A DNA stretch of 64,000 nucleotides from Limnanthes douglasii subsp. nivea (lineage: Eukaryota; Streptophyta; Magnoliopsida; Brassicales; Limnanthaceae): the NCBI GenBank assembly GCA_036936605.1, contig JAUPFV010000005.1:186370958-186434957 (forward strand), read 5' to 3'. Positions 11,400 through 24,062 of the stretch are shown here, piece by piece; position 1 is the stretch's first letter, and every line of letters starts with the position of its first letter. The position numbers and the translations under genes are program-made. Under the pieces are notes generated by a model. It was not told the origin of the DNA. It searched no databases and saw only the letters and a list, made by a program, of their open reading frames with translations.

Positions 11400-11850
11400 T
11401 TAGCTAAACTGTGCATTATAATGAATGAAATATGTAGGTCAAGACATAATGAATTTGTGTGAGATACGAGACTATGATACAATGAAATGTACGATATGCT
11501 ATATATGTGAGACCATATTTAATAAATATATGAAAAATGTGAGACCAATTACAATGAAAGAGGTGAGACGATTGTAATGAATATATTTGAACACGTTCAA
11601 CATCTAAACGATACAAAACCAGACATAATAGACATGAGATACATGCGCGACATAACCAACAAAAAACATATCATGCCCAAAAATACATGGAAGACGAAAT
11701 ACATCTAAAAACAAAAAAAAACACATGAAAGATGTGACAAAAGGGAAAAGGAAATTTTAAACCATGCAAAACCATATAAGACATGCACCGTGATATACAT
11801 AGAAGATGTGAGATATCGTGAATTTTGTAACTTCAGACTGAATTAAACCA
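11400..11850. repeat. Degenerate GTGAGAC-type repeat
   Basis: Irregular repeats with cores such as TGTGAGAC, GAGATACGAGAC and GTGAGACG occur about 30-40 bp apart. They resemble the array at 345-822 on the other side of element A. No gene is seen here. Confidence 0.45.
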
Positions 11851-13440
11851 AAAATGGATAATAAAAACAAAAAACAATATGACTCCAGACCATACATTCG
11901 AACCAAATGACTAAAATATAACACATGAAAAGCAAGAAGGGAGAGTTGTTCATACTCTCAAACCTTAGTTTACTAAAAAATCAATTCGAAACCTAACAAA
12001 CACAATACGAACATATATTTCATAAAGAAACCTAAAAAACTACATATATTTACCCTTTTTAACACTTCAAAACTAACTTTAAACCATGAACTTACATAAC
12101 GGTGAAGAAAATTTACCTACTTGCTTTCCTCTTGATTTTTGGTTTTTAGAGAGAGGTAAGAGGTTGAGATTGATTACTTGGGAGTATTTGGCTCACTTTC
12201 AATACTTGATGTTGAGAGAGAAGTTGAAATCATAGCTCGTGAAATCGGAGATGGTGAAATCGAAGATTGAAATTTCTAGTTATAAATACATGTTTTTCTT
12301 TTGGGTTAGTGTTTCTTTAGAAATAAAAAGAAAAGGTGAAAGACTAAAGGAAAAACTTATATTTGGTTTGAAATGCCCTATTTAATATCGATTTATATTT
12401 TTGTCTAATTTCATGGTCAATGTATATATTGGTAGTTTTCCAATTTTTGATACTAGTTGGTAATGACATATTTGACTAAGTATTTATGCGTAACCCACCT
12501 TAATAATAACTAATATATTTATTTATTAGTAATTAAATTAAAAATATTTATTAATTATTGATATGAGAATTATTAGACGGATCGTTCTTCGACTTTGGAC
12601 CATATAATGAAGCCATATTAATTATTTATTTAAGAGAATTCGTCACAAATTTTATGTATTTATAGGCCTCATAAGGCATAAAATCTATAAACATGACTAA
12701 CATGTCACTTGGGTGAATAATAAGTTTTACATTATTTTTTCTCTCTAAAATTTATCTTTCTAGAATTCTAGTGTTAACGTCTAAGCACATATGGACCTTA
12801 TGAGTGAGGTCATCTATAGGAAAAAACTGATACTTAAAAGTCTATTTCTGAAACCATTCACCAGTACTTACAAGATTAGTGACATTTGAGCTTTGTAAGC
12901 ATGAACACTCATAATATAGTGGAGCATTCTATTTATCCCAAATGGGAGTCACCCATCAGGATTTGAGAAGCCTTCTTGGACCATTTTTACCTTAAGCTCA
13001 ATTAGAGGAGAAGTGTTGAGTTTACTAGGGCGTAGTAGAAAACCTTCGGGAAGCAATAGAAATAGTTCTGTATAATTCGTGTTCTTAGGTAAGAAGTGTA
13101 ACAGATGGAGTCATCCGTTCTCTTCAACACTTTCACCCGAGCATTAGCTATACGTCTCTTAAGAGAGAGCATAAAGCAATGCATCGTTATCATTCTCCCA
13201 CTTCCAATGAGATTACTAGTTAGTTTCAAACTAGTAGCCTCACAAGACCACTAACAACAAAACTCGACCCCGTTTCCACTATAATAGCCTACCAAACACC
13301 CACTTAGCCCTCAACCAAGACTATCACATACTTCATTTGTGCCAAAGCAGAACCATATTAACCTTGATTGGTCTAGTCTATCAGGAAGGAATCGGGATGA
13401 CCAAAAGAATAACTAAATTCATTACAAAAGTTCCTCTCAG
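11851..13440. other. AT-rich stretch without a recognised gene
   Basis: No coding trace can be supported. On the minus strand near 12290 there is a TATTTATAA box and, at 12232, an ATG with a 20-codon serine-rich frame, followed by a donor-like GTAGGTAA near 12120. This could be a decayed 5' exon of the unknown gene at 11389, but the evidence is thin. 12480-12650 is very AT-rich. Confidence 0.3.
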
Positions 13441-13452
13441 CTAACCGAGAGT

Positions 13453-13695
13453 GTGGATATAATCTATGAGAAATCTAAATATTTTGTACAGTTTTACAAA
13501 TATTTTTTCATTACGAAACCTAACAAAAGGAATATAAGGATTTGTAAGTATCACAATGATATCAGATATTGGACTAGAGATTGCATAGCATTGAAACAAG
13601 ATGTAAAAAGTTTGTTTAAAAATGGAAAGTTGTTTGAGTTTGTTAAGGCTCGAGTTTTGGCCGAAGGTACCCCAAGTACGCTGCATCAACCTTAG
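13453..13695 (+). pseudogene. Gypsy gag C-terminal fragment
   Basis: The 80-codon frame contains CKYHNDIRYWTRDCIALKQD followed by a run like VKSLFKNGKLFEFVK. This is the layout of the Tat gag zinc-knuckle region, where C-x-x-H, a second histidine and a final cysteine lie in front of a short helix ending in L-x-x-F-V. The histidine of the usual HGH is replaced. No capsid core is recognisable upstream. It is a stranded remnant at the left edge of the LTR graveyard. Confidence 0.6.
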
Positions 13696-13699
13696 CATA

Positions 13700-13985
13700 T
13701 ATTAAGCTCAACATGTAATCAGACAGAGTCCTACTATTATAAAGGAGCTCAGAAAATCACCACTATATGTACCGTAATCTAGCCTTAGGTTATGAGGGGC
13801 TCATAATAAACTTAAAAACCAAAGAACTATAACCATGAATCAACCTGTGATACATAGAAATAGAAGTGTATATAAATAGAACCGCACAAAAGGATCTTAG
13901 CATGCATGATTGCGTATTAGTGTACCAGTCAATATATATATAACTCCACAAAAGGATCTTCGCTTGCATGATTGCATATTTGTAC
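13700..13985. repeat. Divergent gypsy LTR-like fragment
   Basis: This aligns, with many changes, to 16205-16420 inside the duplicated unit; shared words are TATTATAAAGGAGCTC and CAACTATAACC. It also carries a local near-duplicate of about 75 bp with AGGATCTTAGCATGCATGATTGC-type words (13885-13980). It is a fragment of the same long LTR family. Confidence 0.5.
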
Positions 13986-14457
13986 AAGGCCTTTAAGTGC
14001 TAGAAAATTACTTCTAAGATCGATAAATACTATGCTACTGTAATTTGAAAACAAAAGTAATAGTACTACTAAATAAAGAAGATATAAATGAGGGATGTAC
14101 CTATCTTAAAGGATCATATATATTTTAATTAATTAGACCCATGTTGTTACTTTGCCCAATAAACTGAATCAAAAGCTCGTTCATATGCAAGGACCAAAAG
14201 ATGCTCAATATTTTTTCTTTAAAACCAATTCAAAACTCTTTCTGATCATTATCGAGTCTATGCCAGAACCATCGAATCTTCAAAATACTGACGCCCCGTG
14301 TAAATTCTGACAAATGTTATTGTTATCATCATGCAAAACCCTATTACAGTTGTACATTTCAAATCCTATCTACTGTCTCCACCGCATAAAACTATATTGT
14401 TGTCTCTGTAACAAAAAATCTCATTCATGTCACTCTAACATGATAACATGTCGTCAT

Positions 14458-14603
14458 ATTTGATAAAGGTGGATTTCACCCGCTTATCCGAAGTGCTGCA
14501 TCAACAACACACCTCGTAGCTTACGCCTTTATTTGATAAAGGTGGATTTCACCCGCTTATCCGAAGTGCTGCATCAACAACACACCTCGTAGCTTACGCC
14601 TTG
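14458..14603. repeat. 73-bp direct tandem repeat
   Basis: Two back-to-back copies (14458-14530 and 14531-14603) begin ATTTGATAAAGGTGG and are essentially identical. Unit 2 has a single, slightly shortened copy near 18588. The duplication therefore arose after the 4-kb tandem duplication, or was lost from unit 2. Confidence 0.9.
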
Positions 14604-15299
14604 GGTGATGCCTCCTCACCCATACCTATTCTTCGGCTAAAGTTACATCACTAATGGTAATGAGTTACAAATTCATAACGGCTCTTAACAATTACCTTTT
14701 ACCATTCATATACACTTGTGTATTAATGTGTATGATCTTTATGGTCTCGTTTGATTAAGTGAGCAATTATTACCAATAAAATTAATATAATTAGTTATAT
14801 TCTTCTATATATAAATAAGAATAGTTTAGCAAATAAATCAGCCAACTAACAATGATCAAATAATCAATTAATCTATTTTTTTAGTTTATACTATTTTTAG
14901 TATATTTTTACTCTTTCTTCGCCTTCAAAATATTTCTTCACCCTAAATCGGTTCATTTCCCATTCGTCAAAAAATTATTCCTTGCTCTTCAAAGTACTCA
15001 AAGGCGTTCAACAATTCAATTTGACACCTAAATGATACAAGATATTCCGCAACATAAAAAAAATACTTGGCTTCCCTATATTTCGTCAGGCGTCTGAACC
15101 AATGTGGTATTTTTTTTTTATCTTTTTCAGATTATCTATGACTATGTAATACGTCTAGGTTTTTTTTTCAAAACGGAAGAAAATAGATCCATTACATCAA
15201 AAACTTATTTTTCGATTCCAAAAAATGATATTTGATACTAGAAAAACTCAGCTTAGATTTTGTAGTGACAGCTAGAAATATGAGCTTGTATTTTTAAAA

Positions 15300-16500
15300 C
15301 CACACCAATGTGGTTAGATTTTTTTTTTCGGGTAATAGAACAAACTACGAGCAATGATTAATAGTATTTTAGGCTAGTTCTCATGTAGAAATTATAGCAA
15401 TTGTTTGGAGATGATCTTATCTGACAAATAGAGTTAAAGATAGAAGATGAATAATTTTATACAAGGATGTATCAAAATGAATAATATTGTCAATATCCGC
15501 AATCATGCAAGCCACTTGAGGTACTCGTGTGGAGTTGTATTTATAAATTATGTTACATACATAATTTATACACAAAATTACATTTATTTATATAATTAAG
15601 TGACCATAGTGTCATATGTTGGATAACAGTTACATTTGTTTGCTGCCCAAGCTAGATATTTTTATAAATCGAGGCTCAGTGATGGTACATACACTAGTGC
15701 TTGCCCGTGCTTCTCTATAATAGTAAGTCTTGGGAAAATTACATGCAGAGCTTAACATATGCCTATAAATCTATTTTCTTACCTACTGGATGGGCCTAGT
15801 TTATTCAAGCTAAACTATTTTTTCTCCAAAAATATTAGTTTATGTTGACTATGTTCTTACCTCATTAAAAACAGTTTGCAGGCCAAAGCTCTCTTAATGA
15901 AAAACTTAAATTTTCCAAAAGAAAAAGAGTACAATTAATCAGTAGAAGGATGGTAGAGTTTCTAGTACAATTCTCTTAACCGAAAAATACCCTGTCGTGA
16001 ATTTTTCCAAGATGGGTAACCTCTATCATAATTCAAGTTAAACACAACATGATTACTATTATTCAAAAAATTAAATTGATAAGTACGAAAAGATGTTATT
16101 ATGATGTTAGGCGTCTCCTTATCATAGGGGGGAAACAAGGCCCTAAAGTTTGTCGAGCCCACTAGAAGGACTACTGAGAAGAGATAGATTTGTACAGTCC
16201 TTGAATCTCAGTATATGTTGAGCTCTACATATACTATGTACTATTCATAATATTATAAAGGAGCTCGATCAAGCACCACTTCATGCACCGTAACCGATCC
16301 TCGAGTTATAAATGTCTTAGAAACGAGCTTTGACAGCAAACAACTATAACCTCCGGTCAACATGTGATATTATGGCACTTTACATATGTAATAAATATAT
16401 TTTATTATAAAAATTATATATGTAACATAATCTATAAATAAAACTCCACACTCGGAAAGGCCATTAATATATTCTGGTTAAAATTGATTACTTCTCGAAT
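15300..16500. repeat. Gypsy LTR-like block in unit 1
   Basis: The block begins near ATGTGGTTAGATTTTT and resembles the LTR start at 28417. It shares AATAATATTGTC, a TGGATGGGCC block near 15790 and AAAGGAGCTCGATCAAGC near 16258 with other copies. It is shortened by about 320 bp relative to 19345-20850. Strand is left open because integrase remnants and a primer site nearby point in opposite directions. Confidence 0.5.
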
Positions 16501-16810
16501 TGGTCAGAAGCAAGACGTATGTTGAGAATAAGGGAAAAACTAACATCTGATACATGTTTTGAATGTCAAAGGAAATTACTACTAACAATTACCTTTCACT
16601 TTAAAATGTAAAGATAACATTTCTTCCAAATAAAATGTATACATTATTACTTCTCAACACATTTTCATCATTAAAGTAATAAAAAAAATAGAAGTTACAG
16701 ATCCGAATTTGTCAGACATAGTGTAGAAAAACCTAGAATGAGCGACAATTAAACGATCCAAATTTCTTCAAGAAGTCCAATAAGCATATGAAACCACACT
16801 CCAAACAAAA

Positions 16811-17110
16811 ATGTGTGAGACTCATTTACCTTTAGTATATGCACGGATGCAATTATCCTTGTTGAAATCATCTTATCTTAGTATAGAGAAAGGCTCAACT
16901 AAAAGTCTCATATTACCAAAGTCTAATAAGAAGGAGATACAGTTCCTCCTGAATATGTTCTATGAGCTAAAGGTAGGGGACAAGATCCTTAAGAATATTT
17001 TTCCATACATTAAAGATCTGAAGCATAGAAAGCTTGATCCAAAACCGGAGGGGCCGTACGGTCTCAAAACAAGTCACGATAGGAACCTACATGCAAAGTC
17101 TAATTTTTAG
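16811..17110 (+). pseudogene. Integrase C-terminal remnant in unit 1
   Basis: The 99-codon frame ends in a recognisable GPY/F-type module, with LKVGDKILKNIF, then HRKLDPKPEGPYGLKTSH. Ty3/gypsy integrases have V-G-D-x-V-L-R-K followed by K-L-x-P-x-W-E-G-P-Y; here proline replaces tryptophan. No core domain is recognisable upstream, so only the tail survives. The copy in unit 2 is at 21154. Confidence 0.6.
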
Positions 17111-17119
17111 GGTTAATTA

Positions 17120-18114
17120 TATAACGTATATAAAAATATGATTGTGTAATGGCTTGGAAAATAAATCAAGATTAATTTCTATAATTGATAATAAATTGAT
17201 CTTATTCTATATGTTATCTTAAATTTTATATATGAATAATAATAATCTTTGACTTGATCATAATTATCCAAACCTTTCATATAGAAAAATATAGCAACAT
17301 TATAATATGACACCATTACATGCTCGGATTTGGCTTGACTATTTTCTAAGCCCATTGTTAGCTCGGGGCCAACTAAAGAGCCCTTATTGTCATGGTTTCA
17401 ACTATACTAATTTTAACCAGAACTAGTATCACTATAGTCCTTGAGAATATAGTGGGGAGGATTAAAGATACACAAGTGTTGTTGTACAGTCGTTTTGTAT
17501 GGTTTGAGTATGTTGAGCCTAAAGTTAGATCGAATGAGTATGCATTAGATTTTACATTTAGTCGAACCCTAATGGCTTTGGATTTTTCTTTTTGTCGAGC
17601 CTCTGAGTGTAACCGCATCTTTAAGGCTTGGTTATTATCATGTAAATCCTAGGACTTGAGCATTTTCTACACGATATGGTACTCTCGTCCTCCAACGGGC
17701 CCAGTTTAGTCTAGCCGAACACCTTATTAATGTTACCAGAGAGCTCGGTTTATATCCTTTCGTCGACCAAAACCCCCATTAAGGAAACTATTTTATCAAA
17801 GAAAAATAGTTCAACTAACAAGTAGTAGGCTACTATAGTTCATGGTTAACTTTACCCAATAAAAAACTTTTTGTTTTATTGCTTAGTGAAGTAACCGCTT
17901 AGTATGCCAAAATAAACATAAAAGGAGTACTATTAATCAAAAAAATAAATTGACAAGTAGAGAAAGAGGTTACCAGCATTACGCGAGTCACTCGAGCCTG
18001 TTAGAAGAGAGCACAAGGGAAGTGAAGCCCTACATTTCCGAACGGTCAACATGATCAGGACGAAATCAAGGCTCTTGAATTGCCCGAGTCTGTATGCATG
18101 ATCAGAAGGGCTTC
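17120..18114. repeat. Second gypsy LTR-like block in unit 1
   Basis: It matches 23450-24034 in order: an AT-rich part, then words such as GACACCATTACATG, CACTATAGTCCTTGAGAATATAG, and the ending GGTACTCTCGTCCTCCAACGGGCC. No gene is supported; the reading frames seen here on both strands are LTR sequence. Confidence 0.5.
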
Positions 18115-19344
18115 AAGGCCTTTAAGTGCTAGAAAATTACTTCTAAGATCGATAAATACTATACTATTGTAATTTGAAAACAAAAGTAATAGTACTACTA
18201 AGTAAAGAAGATATAAATGAGGGATGTACCTATCTTAAAGGATCCTATATATTTTAATTAATTAGCCCCATGTTGTTACTTTGCCCAATAAACCGAATCA
18301 AAAGCTCGTTCATATGTAGGGACCAAAAGATGCTCAATATTTTTTCTTTAAAACCGATTCATAACTCTTTCTGATTATTATCGAGTCTATGCCAGAACCA
18401 TCAAATCTTCAAAATACTGACGCCCCGTGTAAATTCTGACAAATGTTATTGTTATCATCATGCAAAACCCTATTACAGTTGCTACATTTCAAATCCTATC
18501 TACTGTCTCCACCGCATAAAACTATATTGTTGTCTCTGTAACAAAAAATCTCATTTAGGTCACTCTAACATGATAACATGTCGTCATATTTGATAAGGGT
18601 GGATTTCACCCTTATCCGAAGCGCTGCATCAACAACACACCTCGTAGCTTACGCCTTGGGTGATGTCTCCTCACCGATACCTATTCTTCGGCTAAAGTTA
18701 CATCACTAATGGAAATGAGTTACAAATTCATAACGGCTCTTAACATTTACCTTTTACCATTCATATACACTTGTGTATTAATGTGTATGATCTTTATGTT
18801 CTCGTATGATTAAGTGAGCAATTATTACCAATAAAATTAATATAATTGGTTATATTATTCTATATATAAATAAGAATAGTTCAGCAAATAAATCAGCCAA
18901 CTAACAATGATCAAATAATCAAATAATCTATTTTTTTTTAGTTTATACTATTTTTAGTATATTTTTACTCTTTCTTCGCCTTCAAAATATTTCTTCACCC
19001 TAAATCGGTTCATTTCCCGTTCGTCTAAAAATTATTCCTTGCTCTTCAAAGTAATCAAAGGCGTTCAACAGTTCAATTTGACACCTAAATGATACAAGAT
19101 ATTCCGCAACATCAAAAAATACTTGGTTTCCCTATATTTCGTCAGGCGTCTGAACCAATGTGGTATTTTTTTTTATCTTTTTCAGATTATCTATGACTAT
19201 GTAATACGTCTAGGTTTTTTCAAAACGGAAAAAAATAGATCCATTACATCAACAAATTATTTTTCGATTCCAAAAAATGATATTTGATACTAGAGAAACT
19301 CGGCTTAGATTTAGTAGTGACAGCTAGAAATATGAGCTTGTATT

Positions 19345-20850
19345 TTTAAAACCACACCAATGTGGTTAGATTTTTTTCAGGCTAATAGAACAAACTACGA
19401 GCAATAATTAATAGTATTTTAAGCTAGTTCTCATGTAGAAATGATAGCAATTGTTTAGAGATGATCTTATCTGATAAATAGAGTTAAAGATAGAAGATGA
19501 ATAATTTTATGCAAGGATGTATCAAAATGAATAATATTGTCAATATCCGCAATCATGCAAGCCACTTGAAGTCCTCGTGTGGAGTTGTATTTATAGATTA
19601 TGTTACATACATAATTTCTACACAAAATTATATTTATTTATATAATTAAGTGGCCATAGTGTCATATGTTGGATAACAGTTACAGTTGTGTGCTGCCCAA
19701 GCTAGATCTTTTTATAAACCGAGGCTCAGTGATGGTACATACACTAGTGCTTGCATGTGCTTCTCTATAATAGTAAGTCTTGGGAAAATTACATGCAGAG
19801 CTTAACATATGCCTATTTTATGGCATGATATAAATCTATATCATATCAGTAGCCTCCTCGCCTCAGTCCTTGCGAAATACCATAAGGAATGAGCTTAAGT
19901 AATACGAGTGTTGCCCTATATTCATCTTATGTGATTTGAATTTACCGAGCTGGAGTACATGACATTGTTTTTTGGCTAAGAGATTAGGTATGAGAGTTTG
20001 AACTTGTTTGAGACCTCTTAACCCTAGCTGAGAAGTTTTTTCTCTTTTAATTTTTTTTGGGCTGAGTGCTTAGATTAGAGATCTTTTGACTTGACCAGTT
20101 TGTACTCGATGTGTTGTTCTTGCATACTGGATGGGCCTAGTTTATTCAAGCTAAACTATTCTTGCTAAAAAAATCTCAGTTTCTGTTGACTATGTTCTTG
20201 CCTCATTAAAAACAGTTTGCAGGCCAAACCTCTCTTGATGAAAAACTTAAATTTTCCAAAAGAAAAAGAGTACAATTAATAGGTAGAAGGATGGTAGAGT
20301 TTCTAGTACACTTCTCTTAACCGAAAAATACCCTGTCGTAAATTTTTCCAAGATGGGTAACCTCTATCATAATTCAAGTTAAACACAACATGAGTACTAT
20401 TATTCAAAAAATTAAATTGATAAGTACGAAAAGATGTTATTATGATGTTAGGAGTCTCCTTATCATATGGAGGGAAACAAGGCCCTAAAGTTTGTCGAGC
20501 CCACTAGAAGGACTACTGAGACGAGATAGATTTGTACAGTCCTTGAATCTCAGTATATGTTGAGCTCTACATATACTATGTACTATTCATAATATTATAA
20601 AGGAGCTCGATCAAGCACCACTTCATGTACCGTAACCGATCCTCAAGTTATAAATATCTTAGAAACGAGCTTTGACAGCAAACAACTATAACATCCGATC
20701 AACATGTAATATTATGACACTTTACATATGTAATAAATATATTTTATTCTAAAAATTATATATGTAACATAATCTATAAATAAAACTCCACACTAGGAAA
20801 TGCCATTAATATATTCTGGTTAAAATTGATTACTTCTCGAATTGGTCAGA
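19345..20850. repeat. Gypsy LTR-like block in unit 2, most complete copy
   Basis: It runs from ATGTGGTTAGATTTT through AATAATATTGTC and a segment absent from unit 1 (19815-20135) to GGATGGGCCTAG, then to AAAGGAGCTCGATC. It is the best template in the window for this LTR family. Exact ends are not fixed. Confidence 0.5.
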
Positions 20851-21153
20851 AGCAAGACGTATGTTGAGAATAAGGGCAAAACTAACATCTGATGCATGTT
20901 TTGAATGTCAAATGAAATTACTACTAACAATTACCTTTCACTTTAAAATGTAAAGATAACATTTCTTCCAAATAAAATGTATACATTATTACTTCTCAAC
21001 ACATTTTCATCATTAAAGTAATAAAATAAATTAAAGGTTACAGATCCAAATTTGTCAGACATAGTGTAGAAAAACCTAGAATGAGCGACAATTAAACGAC
21101 CCAAATTTCTTCAAGAATTCCAATAAGCGTATGAAACCACACTCCAAACAAAA

Positions 21154-21450
21154 ATGTGTGAGACTCATTTACCTTTAGTATATACACGAATGCAATTATC
21201 CTTGTTGAAATCGTCTTATCTTAGTATAGAAAAAGGCTCACCTAAAAGTCTCATATTATCAAAGTCTAATAAGAAGCAGATACAGTTCCTCCTGAATATG
21301 TTCTATGAGTTAAAGGTAGGGGACAAGATCCTCAAGAATATTTTCCATACATTAAAGATCCGAAGCATAGAAAGCTTGGTCCAAAACCGGAGGGGCCGTA
21401 CGGTCTCAAAACAAGTCACGGTAGGACCCTATATGCAAAGTCTTATTTTT
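21154..21450 (+). pseudogene. Integrase C-terminal remnant in unit 2
   Basis: Paralog of 16811-17110 with the same LKVGDKILKNIF segment. A one-base deletion shortly after it shifts the frame, so the GPY part (GAGGGGCCGTACGG) is read in another frame. It is dead. Confidence 0.6.
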
Positions 21451-22455
21451 AGGGTTAATTATATAACGTACATAAAAATATGATTGTGTAATGGCTTGGA
21501 CAATAAATCAAGATTAATTTCTATAATTGATAATAAATTGATCTTATTCTATATGTTATCTTAGATATTATATATGAATAATAATAATCTTTGACTTGAT
21601 TATAATTATCCAAAACTTTCATATAGAAAAATATAGCAACATTATAATATGACACCATTACATGTTCGGATTTGGCTGGACTATTTTCTAAGCCCATTGT
21701 TAGCTCGGGGCCAACTAAAGAGCCCTTATTGTCATGGTTTCAACTATAATAATTTTAACCAGAACTAGTATCACTATAGTCCTTGAGAATATAGTGGGGA
21801 GGATTAAAGATACACCAAGTGTTGTTGTCGTTTTGTATGGTTTGAGTATGTTGAACCTAAAGTTAGACCGAATGAGTATGCATTAGATTTTACATTTAGT
21901 CGAACCCTAGTGGCTTTGGATTTTTCTTTTTGTCGAGCCTCTGAGTGTAACTGCATGTTTAAGGCTTGGTTATTATCATGTAAATCCTAGGACTTGAGCA
22001 TTTTCTACACGATATGGTACTCTCGTCCTCTAACGGGTCCAGTTTAGTCTAGCCGAACACCTTATTGATGTTACCAGAGAGCTCGGTTTATATCCTTGCG
22101 TCGACCAAAAACCCCCCATTGAGGAAACTATTTTATCAAAGAAAAATAGTTCAACTAACAAGTAGTAGACTACTATAGTTCATGGTCAACTTTACCCAAT
22201 AAAAAACTTTTTGTTGTATTGCTTAATGAAGTAACCTCTTAGTACGCCAAAATAAACATAAAAGGAGTACTATTAATCAAAAAAATAAATTGACAAGTAG
22301 AGAAAGAGGTTACCAGCATGACGTGAGTCACTCGAGCATGTTAGAAGAGAGCACAAGGGAAGTGAGGCCCTACATTTTCCGAACGGTCAACATGATCAGG
22401 GTGATATCAAGGCTCTTGAATTGCCCGAGTCTGTATGCATGATCAGAAGGGCTTC

Positions 22456-22673
22456 AAGGCCTTTAAGTGCTAGAAAATTACTTCTAAGATCGATAAATAC
22501 TATACTAAGATCGATAAATACTATACTACTGTAATTTGAAAATAAAAGTAATAGTACTACTAAATAAAGAAGATATAAATGAGGGATGTACCTATCTTAA
22601 AGTATCCTATATATTTTAATTAATTAGCCCCATGTTGTTACTTTGCCCAATAAACCAAATCAAAAGCTCGTTC
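22456..22673. repeat. Partial third unit of the tandem duplication
   Basis: The first 218 bp of the unit recur, including a private 20-bp local duplication (AAGATCGATAAATACTATAC twice near 22485-22524). Identity stops at GCTCGTTC. The array is therefore two full units plus a stub. Confidence 0.85.
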
Positions 22674-22679
22674 TTTTGA

Positions 22680-24034
22680 ATATGTTAAATTTGAGACGCT
22701 TAACACTCTAAGAGGTTGAGCTAAGGTCTTGCATTAGGTATTCAGATTCGCTCTGCATGCAACATCGCGCTCATTAACTAAAACCTTTATAGAATAAGAT
22801 TCGATATAATCCTACACAATTACATGCTCCGCTTCGATTGGATTATAATCTAAGCCTATTTTTAGCATTAATTAGACTATCAATTTATGTTAGTTTTTAT
22901 TATCTAAGGTTTAACTATGGAAATTTTATCCTCCATCAAACGCAAGTGGATCCGATATGTCAAACCAAACATCCTAGTGTTTTTACTAATCCTCTAGCTA
23001 CAAGACCATGTAAGATTACTCCATGACATAAATTTTGGCTCATACTATCTTTTCTTTGAAATCTTTGACATCCAAAATGTCTCATAAATTTCCATGTTTG
23101 AAAGGGTTCGAAAACCTGATATGGTTGGATTTGTTCGCTATAACGGAATATATTTTGAACAAAAAATATACTTAGTGTTTTAAACTAGGTTTTTTTTATG
23201 GAGAGGGATATGTTTGTGTAAGAGAGATACTATATGAGAGATAAATTTTAAGGTAAGAAGATGAATATTTTATAACTAGAAGCATCTGAATGAATAAATA
23301 TTGCAAACATCTATACATGATCTATGTTTATGTGGAGTATCAAACATAAGAGATTAAGAACAAGTCTTAGGTGTAAGATATATAATAAGATTAAAACCCA
23401 TTTTTACATGAGGAAACTCATTTATACGAGTTAATTATTAACTGACATAAGAAATAAATGCATTATTTCTTAGAAAATAAATCTATATTGATTCCTATAA
23501 CATACAAGAAATTAATTTTATCATAAATAATATCTTAAATTGTATACTTGACTAAGTATAAATGTATTTGAGTCAATATTATTTAGTTACACCTTTTAGA
23601 GAGTAAGGTTAGAATAAGTTAAACTATGATACCATTACATATGACTCGATATAATTCAAGACCCTAGTTAACTCGAGTTGGGTTGTAAATTTTGGATGAG
23701 ACATTTATTAGCTCGTGTTCAGTAATTATAATTTGCGCTATCATTAGTATCCATATAGTACTTGGGAACATAGTTAGGGGTGAGTACAAATAAAATGAGT
23801 GTATTCTTACTGCGGTCTTGCTTTGTTTGAGTTTATCGAGTCCGAGTGTATGAGTTATGAGCAAGCCTTGGAATTTTCATTTATTCGAGCCTTTGTGGCT
23901 TCAAATGATAATTTCATTTTATTTTGTATTTTTTTTGGGTGAGTGATTAGCTTGGAGAGCTTTTGAATTTAGAAGTTTCTAAGAGATGTGTTACTCTTCC
24001 CATTTGATGGGCCCAATTAATCTAACCAACGAAC
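22680..24034. repeat. Divergent gypsy LTR-like fragments
   Basis: 22800-23040 resembles the ATTACATGCTCSG...CTAAGCC part of the family. 23160-24034 runs from a T-rich start near 23185 through AATAAATATTGC to the ending GTGTTACTCTTCCCATTTGATGGGCCC. These are older copies than those in the tandem units. No gene is seen. Confidence 0.45.
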
Positions 24035-24062
24035 TGATAAGTGCATTTCATGTCAATTATCC

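Larger units (their letters stand above)
13986..18114. repeat. Tandem duplication, unit 1 (about 4.1 kb)
   Basis: It starts with AAGGCCTTTAAGTGC and matches 18115-22455 along its whole length with only a few changes per 100 bp. Compared with unit 2 it lacks about 320 bp near 15775 and has an extra 73-bp direct repeat. It contains two LTR-like blocks of one gypsy family and an integrase C-terminal remnant between them. The break points are not LTR ends, so a segmental tandem duplication fits better than LTR recombination. Confidence 0.88.
18115..22455. repeat. Tandem duplication, unit 2 (about 4.3 kb)
   Basis: Second copy of 13986-18114, in the same orientation and joined head to tail at AAGGCCTTTAAG. 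It retains about 320 bp (19815-20135) missing from unit 1, which completes the first LTR-like block. Further content: LTR-like block about 19345-20850, integrase tail, and LTR-like block about 21460-22455. Similarity by eye is about 96-97%. Confidence 0.88.

Noticed and set aside
12110..12300. TATA box, ATG and donor-like site on the minus strand, as a host gene promoter
   Set aside because: Only a 20-codon frame follows and no downstream exon chain can be shown; kept only as a remark.
14458..14640. Short direct repeats as a CRISPR-like array
   Set aside because: Only two identical 73-bp copies with no spacers, in a plant-type sequence; a simple tandem duplication.
17373..17652. Opposed frames of 81 and 86 codons as a gene
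   Set aside because: The same DNA recurs as LTR sequence at 21740-21990 and, diverged, at 23750-23900; the frames are not conserved.
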